A stretch of DNA of 8,994 nucleotides, taken from an uncultured Traorella sp. (GTDB lineage Bacteria > Bacillota_I > Bacilli_A > Erysipelotrichales > Erysipelotrichaceae). This document shows, piece by piece, positions 6,483 through 8,994 of this stretch; positions within the stretch are counted from its first letter, which is position 1; every line of letters starts with the position of its first letter. The stretch covers positions 1-8,994 of the forward strand of contig CAMEIZ010000073.1 of the NCBI GenBank assembly GCA_945919165.1, given 5' to 3'. The position numbers and the translations under genes are program-made. A model generated the notes under the pieces. That model ran no database searches and had not been told where the DNA came from. It saw only the letters and a program-made list of their open reading frames with translations.

Positions 6483-6514
6483 AAAAGCAATATCAGCAGC
6501 GATGTTTACAGGTT
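6472..6514 (+). repeat. Long inverted repeat in the PTS operon leader
   Basis: AACCGTAAACA (6472-6482) is complementary to TGTTTAC-A-GGTT (6503-6514) over 11 base pairs with one bulged A (6510), around a 20-nt centre. The left arm overlaps the cre and the start point. The right arm ends just before the AGGAGG (6515-6520) of the IIB gene. It could be a pair of operator half-sites or a 5' mRNA hairpin, in which case the outer AACC may not be transcribed. Confidence 0.6.
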
Positions 6515-6530
6515 AGGAGGTCATTGTAAT

Positions 6531-6842
6531 ATGAATATTTTGTTGGTTTGTGCTTGTGGTTCATCTACTTCAATTCTAATGCAAAACATGCGTGATAATT
6601 TGAAGGAAAATGAAAAAGATTGGGAAATTGGAGCATTATCTGTTTCTGAAGCAAAAACAAAATTTGGAAAATATGATTATGTTCTGCTTGCACCACAAGT
6701 AAAATTTCAAACAAAAATGATTCAGGAATTATGTAAAGATATTCCTGGAATCACAATTTTAAACATTCCCGCAATCGATTTTGGCAGATGTAATGGAAAT
6801 GCTGTACTTAACATGATTCGGGAGAATGAAAAAAACAAATAA
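6531..6842 (+). CDS. PTS lactose/cellobiose family, subunit IIB
   Basis: IIB carries phosphate from IIA to the sugar through a cysteine. This 103-residue protein starts MNILLVCACGSSTSILM, the lactose/cellobiose IIB phosphate-loop signature (usual form CxxGxSTS). By alignment Cys7 is the phosphorylated residue. A second cysteine, Cys9, replaces the more common Ala or Gly in the loop, and Ser11 replaces the common Met. YDYVLLAPQVKF (about 49-60) matches the conserved 'D.VLLGPQI' strand. The ribosome binding site AGGAGG lies 10 nt before the ATG. It is the first gene of an IIB-IIC-IIA-hydrolase operon, the order of B. subtilis licBCAH. The upstream promoter carries a cre-like site. Confidence 0.93.
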   Translation: MNILLVCACGSSTSILMQNMRDNLKENEKDWEIGALSVSEAKTKFGKYDYVLLAPQVKFQTKMIQELCKDIPGITILNIPAIDFGRCNGNAVLNMIRENEKNK

Positions 6843-6863
6843 AAAAAAGGAGAAAAGAGTATT

Positions 6864-8189
6864 ATGTCTGAAAACACAGAAAAAATGTCTGTTATTGACA
6901 AAATTGAAGAATGGTGTCAACCCTTAGCAACTTTCTTTGGAACGGAACCACATTTCTTAGCTATCCGAGATGGAGTTGTAAGCTCATTGCCATTTACTTT
7001 TATCGGGGGTTTCGCTTTTTTGATTTTTAAATGTCCATGGAGTGATACTGCTTCTACAGGAATAGGATTTTTCGATGCATTTATGAATGCATGGTGGTAT
7101 TTATCTAGTAATTTTAAACATTTTACATATCCGCCTTATGCAGCAACTATTGGTGTTTTATCTTTATGGATTTGTTTTGTAGTAGCTTATTCTTTAGCTC
7201 AGCATTATAAAAAGAATGCCATTAACTTTGCTGTTTGCTCAACTTCAATTTTCTTATTGGTTTGTTCACCAGTTGTTGTTGGTGGAGACATCACATATAG
7301 CAATTTAGGTTCTGTTAATATTTTCTTAGCTATTTTAATTGCTTTAGGATCTGTTGAAATAATGAGATTGGCTGTTGATAAAGGTTGGACAATTCATATG
7401 CCACCTTCTGTTCCACAGGTTATTGAAAATACTTTCTCAACAATTTTCCCGTATTTGTATGCTTTATTAGCATTTTATGCATTATCAGTTATTTGTCAAA
7501 TTGCTTTTGGAAAATTGATTCCAGAAATTTGGTCATATATCTTTACCCTGATTTCTTTTGGTGTTAATAATTCTGTTGCTGTTACACTATTAACAGCTTT
7601 CGAAAACTTACTTTTCGGAGGATTTGGTATTCATCCTACTACAGTAGTAGGACCACTTTTGGATCCATTACAGTTGGTAACATTAGCTGAAAATGCTGAG
7701 GCTGCTGCAGCAGGAATTGCTTTAAGCGATTTGCCAAATGTATATACTCAATCATTCTGGGCTTATTATTCTTGTATTGGTGGAGCTGGATCAACACTGG
7801 CATTATGTGTAATGTGCTTAAGAAGTAAATCAAAACAATTAAATTCTGTTGGAAAGGTTTCTATTATACCTTCATTGTTTAATATCAATGAACCAGTTAT
7901 CTTTGGTTTACCTATTTTCTTAAATCCAACATTAGTTATTCCATTTATGCTGGCACCTACAGTAAATATCATTTTAGGATGGTTTGCTACATCTATGAAT
8001 TTAGTTAATAAATCTTATATCTTCTTAACTAGTACAACACCAGCTCCAATAGGTGCATTTGTTGCAACTATGGACTGGAGAGCAGTAATATTGGTAATTG
8101 TCATGTTTGTTTTAGACTGGTTAGTATTCTGGCCTTTCTTTAAGAGATATGAAAAGACTTGCTTACTTCAGGAACAAGGAGAAGAATAG
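6864..8189 (+). CDS. PTS lactose/cellobiose family, subunit IIC (sugar permease)
   Basis: IIC is the membrane channel that binds the sugar and takes it through the membrane as IIB phosphorylates it. The 441-residue protein is near the usual family length (about 420-450) and has about ten hydrophobic segments. Conserved elements are the N-terminal amphipathic IEEW...LATFF...PHFLAIRDGVV region, GFGIHPTT (253-260), FNINEPVIFGLPIF (339-352) and TTPAPIGAF (391-399). In the structurally studied diacetylchitobiose IIC, a His in the GIHG-like motif and the Glu of NEP contact the sugar, corresponding here to His257 and Glu343. The second-to-last GIHG position is Pro258 here. GGAG lies 11 nt before the ATG and the gap from IIB is 21 nt. 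The substrate is probably a beta-linked disaccharide such as cellobiose, but a lichenan- or chitobiose-type sugar cannot be excluded. Confidence 0.93.
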   Translation: MSENTEKMSVIDKIEEWCQPLATFFGTEPHFLAIRDGVVSSLPFTFIGGFAFLIFKCPWSDTASTGIGFFDAFMNAWWYLSSNFKHFTYPPYAATIGVLSLWICFVVAYSLAQHYKKNAINFAVCSTSIFLLVCSPVVVGGDITYSNLGSVNIFLAILIALGSVEIMRLAVDKGWTIHMPPSVPQVIENTFSTIFPYLYALLAFYALSVICQIAFGKLIPEIWSYIFTLISFGVNNSVAVTLLTAFENLLFGGFGIHPTTVVGPLLDPLQLVTLAENAEAAAAGIALSDLPNVYTQSFWAYYSCIGGAGSTLALCVMCLRSKSKQLNSVGKVSIIPSLFNINEPVIFGLPIFLNPTLVIPFMLAPTVNIILGWFATSMNLVNKSYIFLTSTTPAPIGAFVATMDWRAVILVIVMFVLDWLVFWPFFKRYEKTCLLQEQGEE

Positions 8190-8198
8190 TTTATTAGT

Positions 8199-8525
8199 AT
8201 GGATACAATGACTAAACTACAAGAGATTTCTTTTGAAATAATTGCAAATGCTGGTGAAGCAAAAGCATTTGCTTTCGAAGCTCTAGCTGCTGCTAAGGAA
8301 AAAAATGCTGATCTATATGAAGAAAAAATGAACAAAGCAGATCAAGCAATCAATGAAGCACATAAACGCCAATTTGAATTGTTAAGAGCTGAAGCCAATG
8401 GAGAACTAGATGATGCTATGTTTTCGATTTTAGTTGTTCATGCACAAGATCACTTGATGACTGTCATTTCAAATATTGAAATATTAAGAGAATTGGCAGA
8501 AATTCATTTAAAAGGTTTACATTAG
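8199..8525 (+). CDS. PTS lactose/cellobiose family, subunit IIA
   Basis: IIA receives phosphate from HPr and passes it to IIB. The 108-residue, mostly helical protein has the family core: FEIIANAGEAKAFAFEAL..AK (12-33), a middle helix with A.EAHK.QFELL..EANG (50-68), and VVHAQDHLMT (79-88). His81 is the expected phosphorylated residue and Asp84 the expected metal ligand of the trimer. It starts 9 nt after the IIC stop. No good ribosome binding site lies at normal spacing, since AAGGAG at 8176-8181 is 17 nt away inside IIC, so translation is probably coupled to IIC. An in-frame ATG at 8208 is an alternative start without a better site. Confidence 0.93.
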   Translation: MDTMTKLQEISFEIIANAGEAKAFAFEALAAAKEKNADLYEEKMNKADQAINEAHKRQFELLRAEANGELDDAMFSILVVHAQDHLMTVISNIEILRELAEIHLKGLH

Positions 8526-8534
8526 ATTTAATTG

Positions 8535-8563
8535 AGGCGAATGCTTTTGCATGGCATTCGCCT
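8535..8563 (+). repeat. Intercistronic 10-bp hairpin between IIA and GH1 genes
   Basis: AGGCGAATGC (8535-8544) is perfectly complementary to GCATTCGCCT (8554-8563) around a 9-nt loop, TTTTGCATG. No T-tract follows (ATTATGG), so it is not a normal intrinsic terminator. It begins 9 nt after the IIA stop and ends 21 nt before the GH1 start. Likely roles are mRNA 3'-end protection, a processing boundary or partial attenuation between uptake and hydrolase genes. Confidence 0.75.
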
Positions 8564-8584
8564 ATTATGGAAAGAAGGAAAATA

Positions 8585-8994
8585 ATGAAGGGTTTCAAAG
8601 ATGATTTTTTATGGGGCGGTGCAGTAGCTGCCAATCAATGTGAGGGCGCATGGAATGAGGGAGGCAAGGGTATTTCAATTCCAGATGTTGACTGGCATAA
8701 TCCAAATTTAAATCGTGCTGGAAAACGTGATGAAGATTCTGAGATGACTTCTAAAAGATTACAGGAACTGCTTGCTATTCAAGATGATACTCAGTTTCCT
8801 AAAAGAAAGGGAATTGACTTTTATCATACATATAAAGATGATTTAAAGCTTATGCATGAGTTAGGTTTGAAGTGTTTTAGAACATCCATTAACTGGGCAA
8901 GGATTTTTCCAAATGGTGATGATGAACAGCCAAGTGAAGAAGGATTAAAGTTTTATGATGATTTAATTGATACAATAGTTGGTTATGGAATGGA
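8585..8994 (+). CDS. Glycoside hydrolase family 1, probable 6-phospho-beta-glucosidase (partial, 3' end outside window)
   Basis: The frame from ATG 8585 is open for 136 codons to the window edge, and GAAGGA lies 5 nt upstream. Residues 8-22, FLWGGAVAANQCEGA, fit the GH1 N-terminal signature exactly, including the glycone-binding Gln18. KGIDFYHTYKDDLKLMHELG (81-100) and FRTSINWARIFPNG (about 104-117) are also typical of GH1. Complete family members are about 450-490 residues, and the catalytic NEP and ENG glutamates would lie beyond the window. The segment between GGKGISIPDV and GIDFYH (about residues 36-81) is longer than in the common 6-phospho-beta-glucosidases and shows no match to them that I can see. 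Its place after the PTS IIA gene implies a phosphorylated beta-glucoside as substrate. B. subtilis licH, in the same operon position, encodes an unrelated GH4 enzyme. Confidence 0.92.
   Translation, partial: MKGFKDDFLWGGAVAANQCEGAWNEGGKGISIPDVDWHNPNLNRAGKRDEDSEMTSKRLQELLAIQDDTQFPKRKGIDFYHTYKDDLKLMHELGLKCFRTSINWARIFPNGDDEQPSEEGLKFYDDLIDTIVGYGM

Noticed and set aside
6108..6530. T-box or metabolite riboswitch in the leaders
   Set aside because: The leaders are about 12 and 55 nt from the predicted starts, too short for known riboswitch classes, and no T-box sequence is present.

Overview
The window looks like chromosomal DNA from a low-GC Gram-positive bacterium (Firmicutes). AT-rich genes, strong purine ribosome binding sites, a SpoVB/ComN/RecJ neighbourhood, an AI-2E family permease and a B-C-A lactose/cellobiose-type PTS all point there. 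A gut Erysipelotrichia-type anaerobe is my best guess, but it is an inference and no 16S or marker gene is present.

Left part (1-2586): a partial small membrane protein (- strand), a YetF-domain (DUF421) membrane protein (+), a SpoVB-like flippase (-) and a ComN-like post-transcriptional regulator (+). From memory, the same family order (YrzE, YrbG, SpoVB, ComN, then RecJ further on) occurs in Bacillus subtilis. This shared order supports the weaker identifications. The B. subtilis secDF gene, which lies between comN and recJ there, is absent here.

Middle part (2302-6071): comN, recJ, lgt and an AI-2E family permease run in one direction with gaps of 24 and 4 nt and one 11-nt overlap, so they are probably one operon. 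It starts from a TATAAT-type promoter that overlaps the oppositely directed spoVB promoter. The Lgt protein carries Cys or Tyr at several positions that are invariant in well-studied Lgt enzymes.

Right part (6108-8994): a monocistronic 81-aa orphan gene has its own promoter and ends in a composite terminator hairpin. A sugar-uptake operon follows: PTS IIB, IIC, IIA and a glycoside hydrolase family 1 enzyme cut off by the window end. The PTS takes up and phosphorylates a beta-linked disaccharide, probably cellobiose-like, and the GH1 enzyme would split the 6-phospho-sugar. The operon promoter has an extended -10 element, a near-consensus CcpA site (cre) at the start point and a long inverted repeat, which suggests catabolite repression plus a second control layer. 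The octamer TGAAACCG occurs in both this promoter and that of the orphan gene. A 10-bp hairpin without a T-tract separates IIA from the hydrolase gene.

The genes are mostly ordinary housekeeping and sugar-uptake genes. I see no mobile element, CRISPR array, tRNA, rRNA or convincing new multi-gene system. The most interesting signals are the regulatory architecture at 6108-6520, the orphan gene, the variant Lgt and the convergent and divergent overlaps around spoVB. No gene-free stretch exceeds 300 bases.
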